Assembly (NCBI GenBank): GCA_049115935.1
Contig: JAGDZK010000037.1
Span: 1-64,000, forward strand
From: Bermanella sp049115935
Lineage (GTDB): Bacteria > Pseudomonadota > Gammaproteobacteria > Pseudomonadales > Oceanobacteraceae
DNA: 64,000 bases
Reading direction: 5' to 3'
Shown: piece by piece, positions 35,601-43,802 of the stretch
How the letters are laid out: each line of letters starts with the position of its first letter
How positions within the stretch are numbered: position 1 is the first letter of the stretch
Translations under genes and position numbers: made by a program
Notes under the pieces: generated by a model
What the model saw: the letters and a program-made list of their open reading frames with translations, nothing else
Told to the model about the DNA's origin: nothing
Databases searched by the model: none

Positions 35601-35781
35601 AGTAGCAAGTTTAGGGTTTGTGCCCATGGCATTAAACACAGGCACAGGCGCAGAAGTACAAAGGCCACTGGCAACAGTAGTAATTGGCGGGATTATTTCA
35701 TCAACGTTATTAACGTTATTTGTTTTACCAATTTTGTATGGCTGGGTGCATGGTAAAGCCCAGAAGAAAAAAGAAGGCTAA
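32668..35781 (+). CDS. czcA: CzcA-type heavy-metal RND efflux pump
   Basis: Proton-driven exporter of divalent (Zn/Co/Cd) or monovalent (Cu/Ag) metal ions. The 1037 residues start MIEWILRFSIERRILMVML with LPIDAVPDITNVQVQINTQ, the typical HME-RND opening. TM4 carries DFGLIVDGAVIIVENAIRRL, the CzcA-type D-x-x-x-x-x-D-x-x-x-x-x-x-E arrangement that differs from the DD of drug pumps. No czcC-like outer-membrane gene and no CzcRS or MerR regulator is adjacent. The metal cannot be told; the D...D...E set suggests the Zn/Co/Cd group. Confidence 0.9.
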   Translation: MIEWILRFSIERRILMVMLALFIMATGFYHYQKLPIDAVPDITNVQVQINTQADGYSPLEVEQRITFNVETAFAGLPKLAYSRSLSRYGLSQVTLIFEEGTDIYFARNLIDQRLSSVNQQLPAGIEATMGPIATGLGEIFMYSVQAEQGAVKKDGLPYDITDLREIQDWIIKPQLALVKGIIEVNAIGGYEKQYHVTPWPEKMLSLQVNMADIHHALTRSNQNQGAGFIETNGQQLLVRIPGQLQTIQDIGNVIIKTFDSNPVFIKDVADVAIGKELRTGAATQNAQETVIATAMMLAGENSREVALNATARLKEIQKSLPHGITLNVVYNRTTLVEKAIATVQKNLIEGALLVIAVLFLLLGNIRAALITAAVIPLAMLGTITGMVRTGVSANLMSLGALDFGLIVDGAVIIVENAIRRLGQVNNQNLTKQERLSIVFDATNEVIRPSLFGVLIITLVYIPLFSLTGVEGKMFHPMAATVVMALLIALILSLTLVPAMVALFMTGPITEKESLVIKKTKQGYQTALQWALRFPRLVISLATALVFTCVYLATTLGTQFIPQLQEGDIALHAMRTPGTGIEQAVAMQTLLEKEILKIDEVETVFSKIGTAEVATDPMPPNVADTFVMLKPQDEWPDSSITQNDVSEKIQHAIAHLPGNNYEFTQPIQMRFNELISGVRSDLAIKIYGDDLDVLLTQAQAVLSQIQSLPGAADARIEQVTGLPMLSIVPDKLALAEYGLTLTDIQTVLATAIAGEQAGLIFEGDRRFNIVMRLPETLRTNINELRALPIILTNGDYVPLNQVANIEISPQPNQISREQGKRRIIVSSNIRGVDLGSFVQNAKQTISQNVNIPAGYWLEYAGTFEQLQSASKRLSIVVPLTLLLILGLLVMAFNSIKDALIIFSAIPFALTGGILSLWLTDMSLSITAAVGFIALSGIAVLNGLVMLSFIRQRFLEIGDLSKAIIEGAVIRLRPVLMTALVASLGFVPMALNTGTGAEVQRPLATVVIGGIISSTLLTLFVLPILYGWVHGKAQKKKEG

Positions 35782-35791
35782 GTAATGCAAT

Positions 35792-35865
35792 GTAGGTCGG
35801 GCACTGCCCGACTTAATTAATGACGGGTTACGTTGCTCGTGATACTCGCAGCTAACCCATCCTAC
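35792..35865. repeat. Multi-stem palindromic repeat element
   Basis: Ends are GTAGG and CCTAC. Inside are GTCGGGCA-C-TGCCCGAC and a GGGTTA / TAACCC pair. Similar 'GTAGG...TAACCC...CCTAC' elements recur in many bacterial genomes between genes. It could fold into a large stem structure after the czcA transcript. Confidence 0.6.
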
Positions 35866-35884
35866 GATAAAGATAAAAACATAA

Positions 35885-35980
35885 TGTACGAGCGCGCACC
35901 TGCGCGCGAATAACTTCTAAACACACTCAAACTAAACCGAAAAACATATCAAAATGGATGTCCGCCTTCGCGGGCATGAC
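35885..35980. repeat. Two REP-like palindromes upstream of the KefC-like gene
   Basis: GTACGAGCGCGCACCTGCGC (from 35887) has the stem GCGCGC-ACCT-GCGCGC at 35892-35907 and is the same family as the units near folE. TGTCCGC-CTTC-GCGGGCA follows at 35959-35976. The whole 35782-36161 gap (380 bases) holds these repeats and no gene; the last 150 bases show no clear promoter. Confidence 0.6.
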
Positions 35981-36161
35981 TATTAAAATTAATTCGACTA
36001 TGGCGAATGTAACCAAGTTTAACAATCGTCACTCCCATAGGACGTAGTCCGTTAATGAAAGTCCACTGAATACTCTGTCCTACTGGCATAATATTAATTG
36101 CGTATCCAAACGTATCGTTTATTCGCTACACTTAAACCATTCATATGATTTAAGGCATCCC

Positions 36162-37979
36162 ATGCTCGTAAGCGCCCTCATCTATTTATTTGCCGCCGTA
36201 GTATCCGTTCCCATTGCTAAGCGTCTAGGCTTGGGCTCAGTGCTGGGCTATCTGATCGCTGGCGTGCTCATTGGCCCGTTTGTGTTTCACCTGGTTGGCG
36301 ATCAAACCCATGTTATGCACTTTGCCGAGTTTGGCGTGGTGATGATGTTATTTTTAGTGGGTTTAGAGCTACGCCCTTCGCGCTTATGGCAAATGCGTCG
36401 CCCTATTTTAGGTTTGGGTGGTTTGCAGGTGATTCTTACCGCCACCATGATTAGCGCACTGGTGATGGTAGCCAGCGATTTTGTTTGGCAAGTGAGTCTG
36501 GCCATCGGCTTAACCTTAGCCCTGTCATCAACCGCCATTGTGTTGCAGTCACTTACAGAGCGCGGTTTATTAAAAACCCAAGCCGGTGCCAATAGTTTTT
36601 CTGTTTTGTTGTTTCAAGATATTGCGGTGATTCCAATCTTGGCATTACTGCCGCTATTGGCAGTGGGTGAAGTGGTGAATAATGCCGATGTGCACGACAG
36701 CTTAATAAGTCGCTTACCAATTTGGATTCAAGTAGTCATTACCACCGCCACCATTTTAGCGATTATTTTAGGTGGTAAATTTTTAGCCGCACCCTTCTTT
36801 CGTTTTATTGCTGAAACCCGTATGCGCGAAGTATTCACCGCCTTTGCATTATTAATCGTGGTGGCCATTACGGTGTTGATGCAAGCCATTGGTTTATCCC
36901 CTGCTTTGGGCTCATTTTTAGCCGGTGTGGTATTGGCCGATAACGAATTCCGCCATGAATTAGAAGTGGATATTGAGCCCTTTAAAGGGCTGTTGCTGGG
37001 CCTGTTTTTTATCACAGTAGGAGCCAGCATTGATTTTCAATTGTTGTTTGATCAACCATTGTTGATTGGTTTGTCCGTGGTGTCGTTAATATTAGTGAAA
37101 GTCATTGTGCTGGCCTCAGTGGCGGCTATTTCTAGCATGAGCCGCTCACAAGGAATGCTGTTTACGCTGGCCCTTGCTCAGGGCGGCGAATTTGCATTTG
37201 TATTGGCCAGCAGTGCCCGTCAATTTAATGTATTTGATGACGCCTTGGTAAATATGATCACCGTGGTAGTGGCTCTATCTATGCTGATATCCCCCTTATT
37301 ACTGGTGGCCTATGAGCTTTATTTCAGCCGTAAAGGCCAGCAAGCTCAACCAGAGCAAGACACGAATATCGAAAGCACCGAGCATGTGATCTTGGCTGGC
37401 TATGGGCGCTTTGGCCAAATCATCGGCCGCTTACTTGTGGCACAAGGTTATAACCTTACTATTCTTGATCACAGCCCAGGGCAAGTAGACTTGGTACGAC
37501 GCTTTGGTACCAAGGTTTATTACGGCGATGCCGCCCGTCGAGATCTACTTGAAGCCGCTGGGGCCAATGACGCTAAGTTACTGATCATCGCCGTGGATGA
37601 AGCGGACAAAACCCTCGACATCATTCACATGGCACAGCAACACTTTCCCCATTTAAAAATACTGGCCCGCGCCATAGATCGCAGTCACGCTTACGCCATC
37701 ATGCGAACTAAAATCGAAGGTTTACGCCGTGAAACGTTTGATTCAGCCCTACACCTTGGTGTAGATGCACTACAAATATTGGGCGTGGCCGAAGAAGATG
37801 CTCAGCAAGCGGGTAAGTTATTCGCACAACATGATGAAGAGAACATGCGAAAACTGGCTGAAGTCTGGGGGGATGACAAACAATATGGCATCGCTGTACA
37901 AAAAGGCTTGCAAGAACTTCAACAGGTATTAAAAGAAGACGCGAAAGATCGCGAGCAGCAAGCCAAACAAAAACGTTAA
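36162..37979 (+). CDS. Monovalent cation:proton antiporter (CPA2, KefB/KefC type)
   Basis: Inner-membrane K+/H+ or Na+/H+ antiporter. The 605 residues have about 12-13 helices in the first 390 residues (LGYLIAGVLIGPFVFHLVG, FGVVMMLFLVGLELRP, LALSSTAIVLQSL, SFLAGVVLADNEFRHELEVD). A cytosolic RCK_N/TrkA_N domain starts HVILAGYGRFGQIIGRLL, and a short helical tail follows. The motif GLTLALSSTAIVLQ is typical of CPA2 proteins. KefB/KefC are gated by glutathione adducts; no KefF/KefG partner is seen. In an ectoine-making bacterium a role in K+ balance during osmotic change is plausible. Confidence 0.92.
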   Translation: MLVSALIYLFAAVVSVPIAKRLGLGSVLGYLIAGVLIGPFVFHLVGDQTHVMHFAEFGVVMMLFLVGLELRPSRLWQMRRPILGLGGLQVILTATMISALVMVASDFVWQVSLAIGLTLALSSTAIVLQSLTERGLLKTQAGANSFSVLLFQDIAVIPILALLPLLAVGEVVNNADVHDSLISRLPIWIQVVITTATILAIILGGKFLAAPFFRFIAETRMREVFTAFALLIVVAITVLMQAIGLSPALGSFLAGVVLADNEFRHELEVDIEPFKGLLLGLFFITVGASIDFQLLFDQPLLIGLSVVSLILVKVIVLASVAAISSMSRSQGMLFTLALAQGGEFAFVLASSARQFNVFDDALVNMITVVVALSMLISPLLLVAYELYFSRKGQQAQPEQDTNIESTEHVILAGYGRFGQIIGRLLVAQGYNLTILDHSPGQVDLVRRFGTKVYYGDAARRDLLEAAGANDAKLLIIAVDEADKTLDIIHMAQQHFPHLKILARAIDRSHAYAIMRTKIEGLRRETFDSALHLGVDALQILGVAEEDAQQAGKLFAQHDEENMRKLAEVWGDDKQYGIAVQKGLQELQQVLKEDAKDREQQAKQKR

Positions 37980-38105
37980 ACATACAAGTAATGGGCTTAA
38001 GCAGGGATTATTTACAAAAATCAATACCCACTCGACCCGATAGCGCATCAAGCAGATGTTGCTCAGAATAAACCGCAACCATATAAATGATTTAAAAGGT
38101 CGAGC

Positions 38106-39410
38106 ATGACAGTCCAGCGATGTGAAGCGTATTACAGCGCCACCGTCAATCAAGACAGTGACTACCCAGAGCTAGAAGGTGACATCCGCGTGGATGTGGC
38201 CATTGTGGGTGGCGGCTTTACCGGTATTAATACCGCCCTTGAGCTAGCCGAACGGGGTTTAAAGGTAGCGGTTATTGAAGCTAAAAAAGTAGCATGGGGG
38301 GCAACCGGTCGAAACGGCGGACAAGTCACGGGCAGCTTATCTGGTGACGAGGCTATGCGGAAACAAATGCGCAAAACCCTTGGTAGTGATGTGGATGATT
38401 TCATTTGGCACCTGCGCTTTCATGGACATGACATCATTAAAAAGCGCATCGAAAAATATAATATCCACTGCGACCTAAAGTTCGGTCATTTGCATACCGC
38501 TTACAAGCCAAGCCACTTGCCAGAATTGCGGGCGAATTATCAAGAATGTTTAGACCACGGCATGGAAGACGACGTGGAGTTTGTTGAGCGCCATCGCATG
38601 AATGAATTCTTAGAGACTGATATTTACCACGGTGGCATCTACAACAAAAAGAACATGCACCTGCATAGCTTAAACCTATGTTTAGGTGAAGCGCGCGCAG
38701 CTGAATCATTAGGCACTTTAATTTTTGAAAATAGTGAAGTGATCGACATTGATCACGGCGATAACAAAACCGGTAAGCCTGCAAAAGTATTCACTCAAAA
38801 AGGCAGTGTTACCGCTAACACAGTAATGCTTGCAGGTAATGCGTACCACCGTTTAGAGCGTTTAAAAATGAGCGGTAAAATCTTCCCTGCAGCCGGTGGT
38901 TTAGTGGTCACCGAACCATTAGGAGATGACGTGGCCAACCTCATTAATCCAAAAGATGTGGCGGTTTATGATTGTCGCTTTGTATTGGATTATTACCGCT
39001 TAACCGCTGATAAACGTTTATTGTTTGGTGGCGGTGCTAATTACTCTGGCCGCGAAAGTCGTGACATTGATGCTGAGTTGCGCCCTGCCATTGAAAAAAC
39101 GTTTCCACGCTTAAAAGGTGTGAAGGTGGATTTTCAATGGTCAGGCATGATGGGCATTGTGATAAACCGCATTCCACAATTGGGTAAGATTTCAGATAAC
39201 GTGTTTTATGCACAAGGTTATTCAGGTCATGGCATCGCACTTACTCATATTGTCAGTGAAATTATGGCCAACGCCATAACAGGGAAAATGAAAGATTACG
39301 ACACCTTTGCTAACTGCAAACATATTCGTCTACTCGGTAGTGAATGGATTGGTAATCAATTTTTAGCATTGGGTATGTGGTATTACTTAATGTTAGAGAA
39401 ATTGCGTTAA
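38106..39410 (+). CDS. puuB: FAD-dependent amine oxidase, PuuB-like (gamma-glutamylputrescine oxidase type)
   Basis: DAO-superfamily flavoenzyme. The 434 residues show the FAD dinucleotide-binding motif VDVAIVGGGFTGINTALELAE (about 28-48), GATGRNGGQVTGSLSGDEAM typical of PuuB-like oxidases, and the C-terminal FAD contact YAQGYSGHGIALTHIVSEIM. PuuB oxidises gamma-glutamylputrescine in putrescine breakdown. No puuA, puuC or puuD lies beside it (an aldehyde dehydrogenase at 41.1 kb is on the other strand), so the substrate is inferred from family resemblance only. Confidence 0.82.
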   Translation: MTVQRCEAYYSATVNQDSDYPELEGDIRVDVAIVGGGFTGINTALELAERGLKVAVIEAKKVAWGATGRNGGQVTGSLSGDEAMRKQMRKTLGSDVDDFIWHLRFHGHDIIKKRIEKYNIHCDLKFGHLHTAYKPSHLPELRANYQECLDHGMEDDVEFVERHRMNEFLETDIYHGGIYNKKNMHLHSLNLCLGEARAAESLGTLIFENSEVIDIDHGDNKTGKPAKVFTQKGSVTANTVMLAGNAYHRLERLKMSGKIFPAAGGLVVTEPLGDDVANLINPKDVAVYDCRFVLDYYRLTADKRLLFGGGANYSGRESRDIDAELRPAIEKTFPRLKGVKVDFQWSGMMGIVINRIPQLGKISDNVFYAQGYSGHGIALTHIVSEIMANAITGKMKDYDTFANCKHIRLLGSEWIGNQFLALGMWYYLMLEKLR

Positions 39411-39447
39411 ACGGCTATCAAGCATCATTTACATATTTTTTAATTTA

Positions 39448-39507
39448 TCGCGCGCAAGCGCCCTCCCACAATATTCTCTCAATTTGTGGGAGGGCGCGTG
39501 CGCGCGA
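39448..39507. repeat. Long GC-rich inverted repeat (REP pair)
   Basis: The left arm TCGCGCGCAAGCGCCCTCCC(ACA) and the right arm (TGT)GGGAGGGCGCGTGCGCGCGA pair over about 22 bases with two mismatches around a 13-base AT-rich loop. It lies 37 bases after puuB. The CTCCCACA edge is like Pseudomonas-type REP elements. The full 39411-39738 gap (328 bases) has no gene and nothing else I can support. Confidence 0.6.
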
Positions 39508-39738
39508 ATCTGTTTTGTCTATTTGAGACATGAATACTCGCATTCCTAGGTACGATTCGCTGCCGTGAAGCTCCGTGGGTAAAACACCAGCTACACCGTC
39601 ACGCCCATAGCACTCAGTGCATTAATCGTAATCCACATCAAGCGCTCTAAATTGATAAACGGCTCTTCACTGCTGTTATTTGACCTATACTAAAAACTCA
39701 GCAATAGTCTGTATATACAATAAAAAGTGAAACCTCTT

Positions 39739-40596
39739 ATGCCCAGTTTTCAACATCAAAACGTTCATTTTCACTACGAAGAAATAGGTTCAGGTCAGCC
39801 CATTATTGCCCTACACGGCTTAGCACAGCACAGCGCCTACTGGATGAAAACTGGTGTAGCAGAGCAGCTTGCTAAACATTATCGCATCATCGCGTTAGAT
39901 GTTAGAGGTCACGGCTTCACCACCATTGAAGGCGAGCCAAAGGGTTATGACATTGAAACCTGTGTAGAAGATGTGAATGTATTGGCTGAGCATCTAGGGT
40001 TAAAACAATTCCATTTAATGGGTCACAGTACTGGCGGTATGATCGCAGTGCGTTACGCCATGCAATACGCCGTTGATAAAAGCGATGATGCTAACAATCG
40101 TTTGTTATCACTTATTTTATGTAATACCAGTTCGTCAACGCAATTTAGTAATTTACCGGATGTGGCCAATCAAGCTGCTATTACCTTTATGGCCAACAGC
40201 TTCGAAAACTTTAGCTGGCCACTGATTATTCAAGGATTAAAAATTAACTCTGGACCATTGTTCGCAGGATTATCAGCGGCTAAAAATTCAGATGAGCTGT
40301 ATGAACAAACATTAAAATTAATGGAAGACGGTAACGGCAAAAGCATTGGGGCTTTTGTTAGAAGCTTTTATCAAGATAAAAACCCTCACATTGAAGACCT
40401 GAAGAAAATAAGTTGTCCAACCTTGGTGATTACCGCTGAGCTCGATCATATATTCACCAAAACCAGCAAGCATTTTATAGCGAATATCCATCAGGTCACT
40501 CATGCCCACCACCCAAGTTGTGGCCATATGACAGCGGTTGAATGCCCAGACTGGCTAACTGATAAGATTTTAGGTTTCCTAACTATACACCAATAA
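39739..40596 (+). CDS. Alpha/beta hydrolase
   Basis: The 285-residue product has the alpha/beta-hydrolase fold. It shows the oxyanion-hole region PIIALHGLAQHS, the nucleophile elbow GHSTGG (Ser97), the acid near TAELDHIF, and the catalytic histidine near SCGHMTAVECPDW. DVRGHGFT is the usual strand-4 motif. It is likely an esterase, lactonase or similar; no substrate can be named. I start at 39739 (MPSFQHQN); a GTG four codons upstream is possible. It stands alone between puuB and the K+ channel gene. Confidence 0.8.
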   Translation: MPSFQHQNVHFHYEEIGSGQPIIALHGLAQHSAYWMKTGVAEQLAKHYRIIALDVRGHGFTTIEGEPKGYDIETCVEDVNVLAEHLGLKQFHLMGHSTGGMIAVRYAMQYAVDKSDDANNRLLSLILCNTSSSTQFSNLPDVANQAAITFMANSFENFSWPLIIQGLKINSGPLFAGLSAAKNSDELYEQTLKLMEDGNGKSIGAFVRSFYQDKNPHIEDLKKISCPTLVITAELDHIFTKTSKHFIANIHQVTHAHHPSCGHMTAVECPDWLTDKILGFLTIHQ

Positions 40597-40743
40597 ATTA
40601 TCTAGATTTCTGGGTTGTACTGTTATTGCATTATTTCTGTTATTACCCGCAATCACTTTCACAAGCTCGACATGCTTGACGTTGCTGGCGATGTTTTTTG
40701 ACAAACTGTTCACCATCACTATATTCAATAACTTAAATAGCGG

Positions 40744-41103
40744 CTAACCGTTATAAATACGTTGCTCAATATGCTGAATGAATACAGGGTCCATATGTAT
40801 CTCAAAAGCAGAAGACGCGGACTTAACGGCTATGGCAACCAACAGCCCAGTGAACATGATACCGCACCAAGCAATCATAATTGAAATGCTCTTCGATGAT
40901 TTTTTAGTGGGGCGTATATCCCCATAACCCACCGTAAGAGCTGTTATATAAGCCCAGTATAATGAATCAAATGTGTTCCATTTTTCCATTCGCCCGACAA
41001 TTAAACCAAGCCCTGAAATCAGCACACATAAAACCGATAATATAGGGGCACCTAGGAGCATGCCCCAAAAAAACAACTGAAAAAACGTAATCGAAAAATC
41101 CAT
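40744..41103 (-). CDS. Two-helix potassium channel subunit
   Basis: The 119-residue protein has a hydrophobic N-terminal helix (FFWGMLLGAPILSVLCVLISGL), a pore loop with the K+ selectivity filter TVGYGD (57-62), and a second helix (IMIAWCGIMFTGLLVAIA). This is the minimal KcsA-like core without a regulatory RCK domain. It would act as a tetramer in the inner membrane. It starts 19 bases after the aldehyde dehydrogenase stop codon on the same strand, so the two are probably co-transcribed, an unusual pairing. Confidence 0.88.
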   Translation of the reverse strand: MDFSITFFQLFFWGMLLGAPILSVLCVLISGLGLIVGRMEKWNTFDSLYWAYITALTVGYGDIRPTKKSSKSISIMIAWCGIMFTGLLVAIAVKSASSAFEIHMDPVFIQHIEQRIYNG

Positions 41104-41122
41104 GATGCACTTATCAATAATC

Positions 41123-42538
41123 TTAATCTATGTGAATGGCTTTTAATTCTACATATTCATGCAAACCTTCATCACCAAATTCACGACCATTGCCACTTTG
41201 TTTCATGCCACCAAAAGGGGCCTCTATATTGTAACTGCCACCATTCACATACACCATGCCGGCATCAATGTGTTTGGCAATATCAAACCCCAATGTTTTG
41301 TCTTTAGCGTAAACAGCGGCCGCTAAACCATATGGGGTGTCATTGGCAATCTCGATGGCTTGCTCAATGGTTTGGTATTCAATCATACAAATAACGGGGC
41401 CAAAGATTTCTTCACGAGCAATAACCATATCATTTGTAACTTTTGCAAATATTGTTGGCGATACATAAAAGCCTTTATCAATACCGGCTGGTTTTTCTAA
41501 TCCGCCAGTCACCAACATGGCCCCTTCTTTTATGCCGCGTTCTATATAATTTAATACTCGTTGCTGTTGTGCTTGGCTGGCCATGGGCCCCATAAACGCA
41601 TTTGGGCCACTACCTATTACTATTGATTCTGCTTTTTGTTTTGCCAGCGCCATAACCTCTTGTTCGATATTGGTATGCACTAGCCAGCGACTGTAAGCAG
41701 TGCAGGTTTGTCCTGTATTAATCAATACGTCATCAATACCGTATTGCACGGCTGCCTCTACGTCACAGCCTTCATCTATTATGAGCGGTGATTTTCCACC
41801 GAGTTCTTGCACCACACGCTTTACATTTTGTGCGGCGCTTTGAGCGATATGAATACCGGCTCGGGTTGATCCTGTAAATGATATTAATTGAATATCTGGG
41901 TGTGCAGATAAAGTCGCTCCCACTTCAGGGCCTGTACCTGTTACAAGATTAAACACCCCCTTTGGTAAACCGATTTCATCACATGCTTTAGCGACTATAA
42001 AATCTTGTAAGGAAGTTTGTTCTGATGGCTTTACAATCATAGTGCAACCGGCGGCGAGTGCTGGGGCCATTTTGCCCACCAGTTGATTTAAGGGATAATT
42101 CCACGGGCTAATTAATGCACAAACACCAATTGGCTGTTTTAAAATTTGCGCATTTCCTATGATTTTAATTTCATCCATTAATTTTGTGCGCTGCACGTAG
42201 GTTTCTAAAATATCGATTTGATCATCCACCTGCACTTCCCCTGCAAGGTGTAATGGCATACCCATTGAGATACTTATAACCGGTGCTAACTCATCACGGT
42301 ATTCCCGTAATTTATTCACCAGTTTTTGTATCATATCAGCACGGTATTCACTGCTGGTTTTTGACCATGTTTTAAATGCAGTGGCTGCGGCTATTACCGC
42401 TTTATCAACATCCTCTTTTGTGCCCATGACAACATTGGCACACGGCTCCTCCGTCGCAGGATTAATTACCTCAAAAGTTTGTTTACCTGTGGAGCTGATC
42501 CATTGTCCATTAATGAACAGTTTTGAATAATCTTTCAT
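41123..42538 (-). CDS. NAD(P)-dependent aldehyde dehydrogenase
   Basis: Oxidises an aldehyde to its acid. The 471 residues contain the cofactor segment SPWNYPLNQLV and IVKPSEQTSL, FTGSTRAG, the general base E245 in ELGGKSP and the catalytic cysteine C279 in GQTCTAYSRW, and GAPFGGMKQSGNGREFG near the end. The class resembles broad-range ALDHs (AldA/betaine- or coniferyl-type). The substrate is unknown. It is first of a probable two-gene unit with the K+ channel gene; AGGGCACGATA before the start gives a modest ribosome site. Confidence 0.93.
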   Translation of the reverse strand: MKDYSKLFINGQWISSTGKQTFEVINPATEEPCANVVMGTKEDVDKAVIAAATAFKTWSKTSSEYRADMIQKLVNKLREYRDELAPVISISMGMPLHLAGEVQVDDQIDILETYVQRTKLMDEIKIIGNAQILKQPIGVCALISPWNYPLNQLVGKMAPALAAGCTMIVKPSEQTSLQDFIVAKACDEIGLPKGVFNLVTGTGPEVGATLSAHPDIQLISFTGSTRAGIHIAQSAAQNVKRVVQELGGKSPLIIDEGCDVEAAVQYGIDDVLINTGQTCTAYSRWLVHTNIEQEVMALAKQKAESIVIGSGPNAFMGPMASQAQQQRVLNYIERGIKEGAMLVTGGLEKPAGIDKGFYVSPTIFAKVTNDMVIAREEIFGPVICMIEYQTIEQAIEIANDTPYGLAAAVYAKDKTLGFDIAKHIDAGMVYVNGGSYNIEAPFGGMKQSGNGREFGDEGLHEYVELKAIHID

Positions 42539-42746
42539 TATCGTGCCCTATTAAACGTTCACCCGATTGAACATATTGCAAATACTCTCAACCTATTAAC
42601 ACTGCCACTTTTTAACTCAACAATAAGACAAGGTTATCTGCATACGCTAACATCAATCGATTGCGCTTATCATCATAGAATGAATAAATCTGCTTCGGTA
42701 GCATTAGCGTATACTGGTTATGTTTATTCATTGTATAAGGCTTTTC

Positions 42747-43352
42747 ATGCAATCCCTAAACCTGCAAACCTTCACTGGAGTGATTTTTGATTTAGATGGC
42801 ACCTTGGTGGAGTCGTTATTGGATTTTCCATTTTTACGCCAGTCACTTAATTGCCCAGATGACATGGATCTGCTCACCCATGTGGCCGGTCTTGATGATC
42901 AAGCCAAAGCCCATGCTAATGCCTTTATTGAACAACACGAGTTAGAGGATGCCCAACATGCTAAATGGCTACCAGGTGCTCTTGAATTAGTGGCCGCCAT
43001 AGCAGATCTAGGCTTACCTATGGCCATCGTGACTCGTAACAGCCCAGAAGCGGCACGTATTAAAGTGAGCAATAATCAGATCCCCATCAGCAATATTCTC
43101 ACCCGCGCAGATGCCCCTGCTAAGCCTGACCCAACCGCTTTATTAATGGTTGCTAAAGAGTGGCAGCAGTCACCTAGCACAATTATGTATGTAGGGGATT
43201 ATAAGTACGACTTACAAGCGGCTATCAACGCGGGCATGCACGGTTGCCTATATGCTCCTTTAGAAGTCCCCGATTACGCAGATTTGGCCCATAGTATTTG
43301 CAGCGACTATGATGAATTAAGGCAGTATTTACATAAATGTGTCACAAACTAA
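42747..43352 (+). CDS. HAD-superfamily phosphatase
   Basis: The 201-residue HAD hydrolase carries motif I FDLDGTLV (nucleophile and acid aspartates), motif II in AIVTRNSPEAA (threonine), motif III lysine in APAKPDPTA, and motif IV YVGDYKYDLQAA. This order is typical of phosphoglycolate-phosphatase-like enzymes with a small helical cap between motifs I and II. I start at 42747 (MQSLNLQ), with AAGG before it; an ATG at 42720 has no ribosome site. The next gene, folX, starts 65 bases later, so a link with pterin phosphate removal is possible but unproven. Confidence 0.85.
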   Translation: MQSLNLQTFTGVIFDLDGTLVESLLDFPFLRQSLNCPDDMDLLTHVAGLDDQAKAHANAFIEQHELEDAQHAKWLPGALELVAAIADLGLPMAIVTRNSPEAARIKVSNNQIPISNILTRADAPAKPDPTALLMVAKEWQQSPSTIMYVGDYKYDLQAAINAGMHGCLYAPLEVPDYADLAHSICSDYDELRQYLHKCVTN

Positions 43353-43417
43353 TGCGCAAAGGAATCCAAATCCATTACCATAGCGTAACTGCTTAAAATA
43401 ATTTAAGAAGAGCCAAT

Positions 43418-43786
43418 ATGCCTGAAAATAATGCCATCATTAATATCAAGAATTTACGCTTACGTACGTTTATTGGCTTTAACCCTGAAGAGCAAGAAAA
43501 ACAACAAGACGTGATCATTAACGCTGAGATTCATTATCCAGCAAGCCACTTATGTTTAACCGATCATGTAGAAGGGGCGCTCAATTATAAAACCATCACC
43601 AAAGACATAATTGCCTTGGTTGAAGGGGGCCGCTTTAAACTATTAGAAAAACTGGTGTCGGACGTTTTAGACATCTGCTGCGAACATGACTCAGTCACGT
43701 TCGCAAAAGTCACCATTGATAAACCCCATGCCTTACGCTTTGCCGATTCGGTATCGTTAACACTGGCCAAACGTAAAGACGCATAG
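43418..43786 (+). CDS. folX: Dihydroneopterin triphosphate 2'-epimerase FolX
   Basis: Epimerises dihydroneopterin triphosphate to the monapterin form, leading to tetrahydromonapterin. The 122 residues match E. coli FolX along the whole length: IINIKNLRLRTFIGFNPEE, DVIINAEIHYPA, ALNYKTITKDIIALVE, RFKLLEKLVSDVLDI, HALRFADSVSLTL. The catalytic lysine in IDKPHALRFADSVS is kept. FolX rather than FolB is indicated by RLRTFIG and HALRFADSVS. It lies 16 bases before folE, and folE provides its substrate. Confidence 0.92.
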   Translation: MPENNAIINIKNLRLRTFIGFNPEEQEKQQDVIINAEIHYPASHLCLTDHVEGALNYKTITKDIIALVEGGRFKLLEKLVSDVLDICCEHDSVTFAKVTIDKPHALRFADSVSLTLAKRKDA

Positions 43787-43802
43787 GATACGAGGATTAA
43801 AC

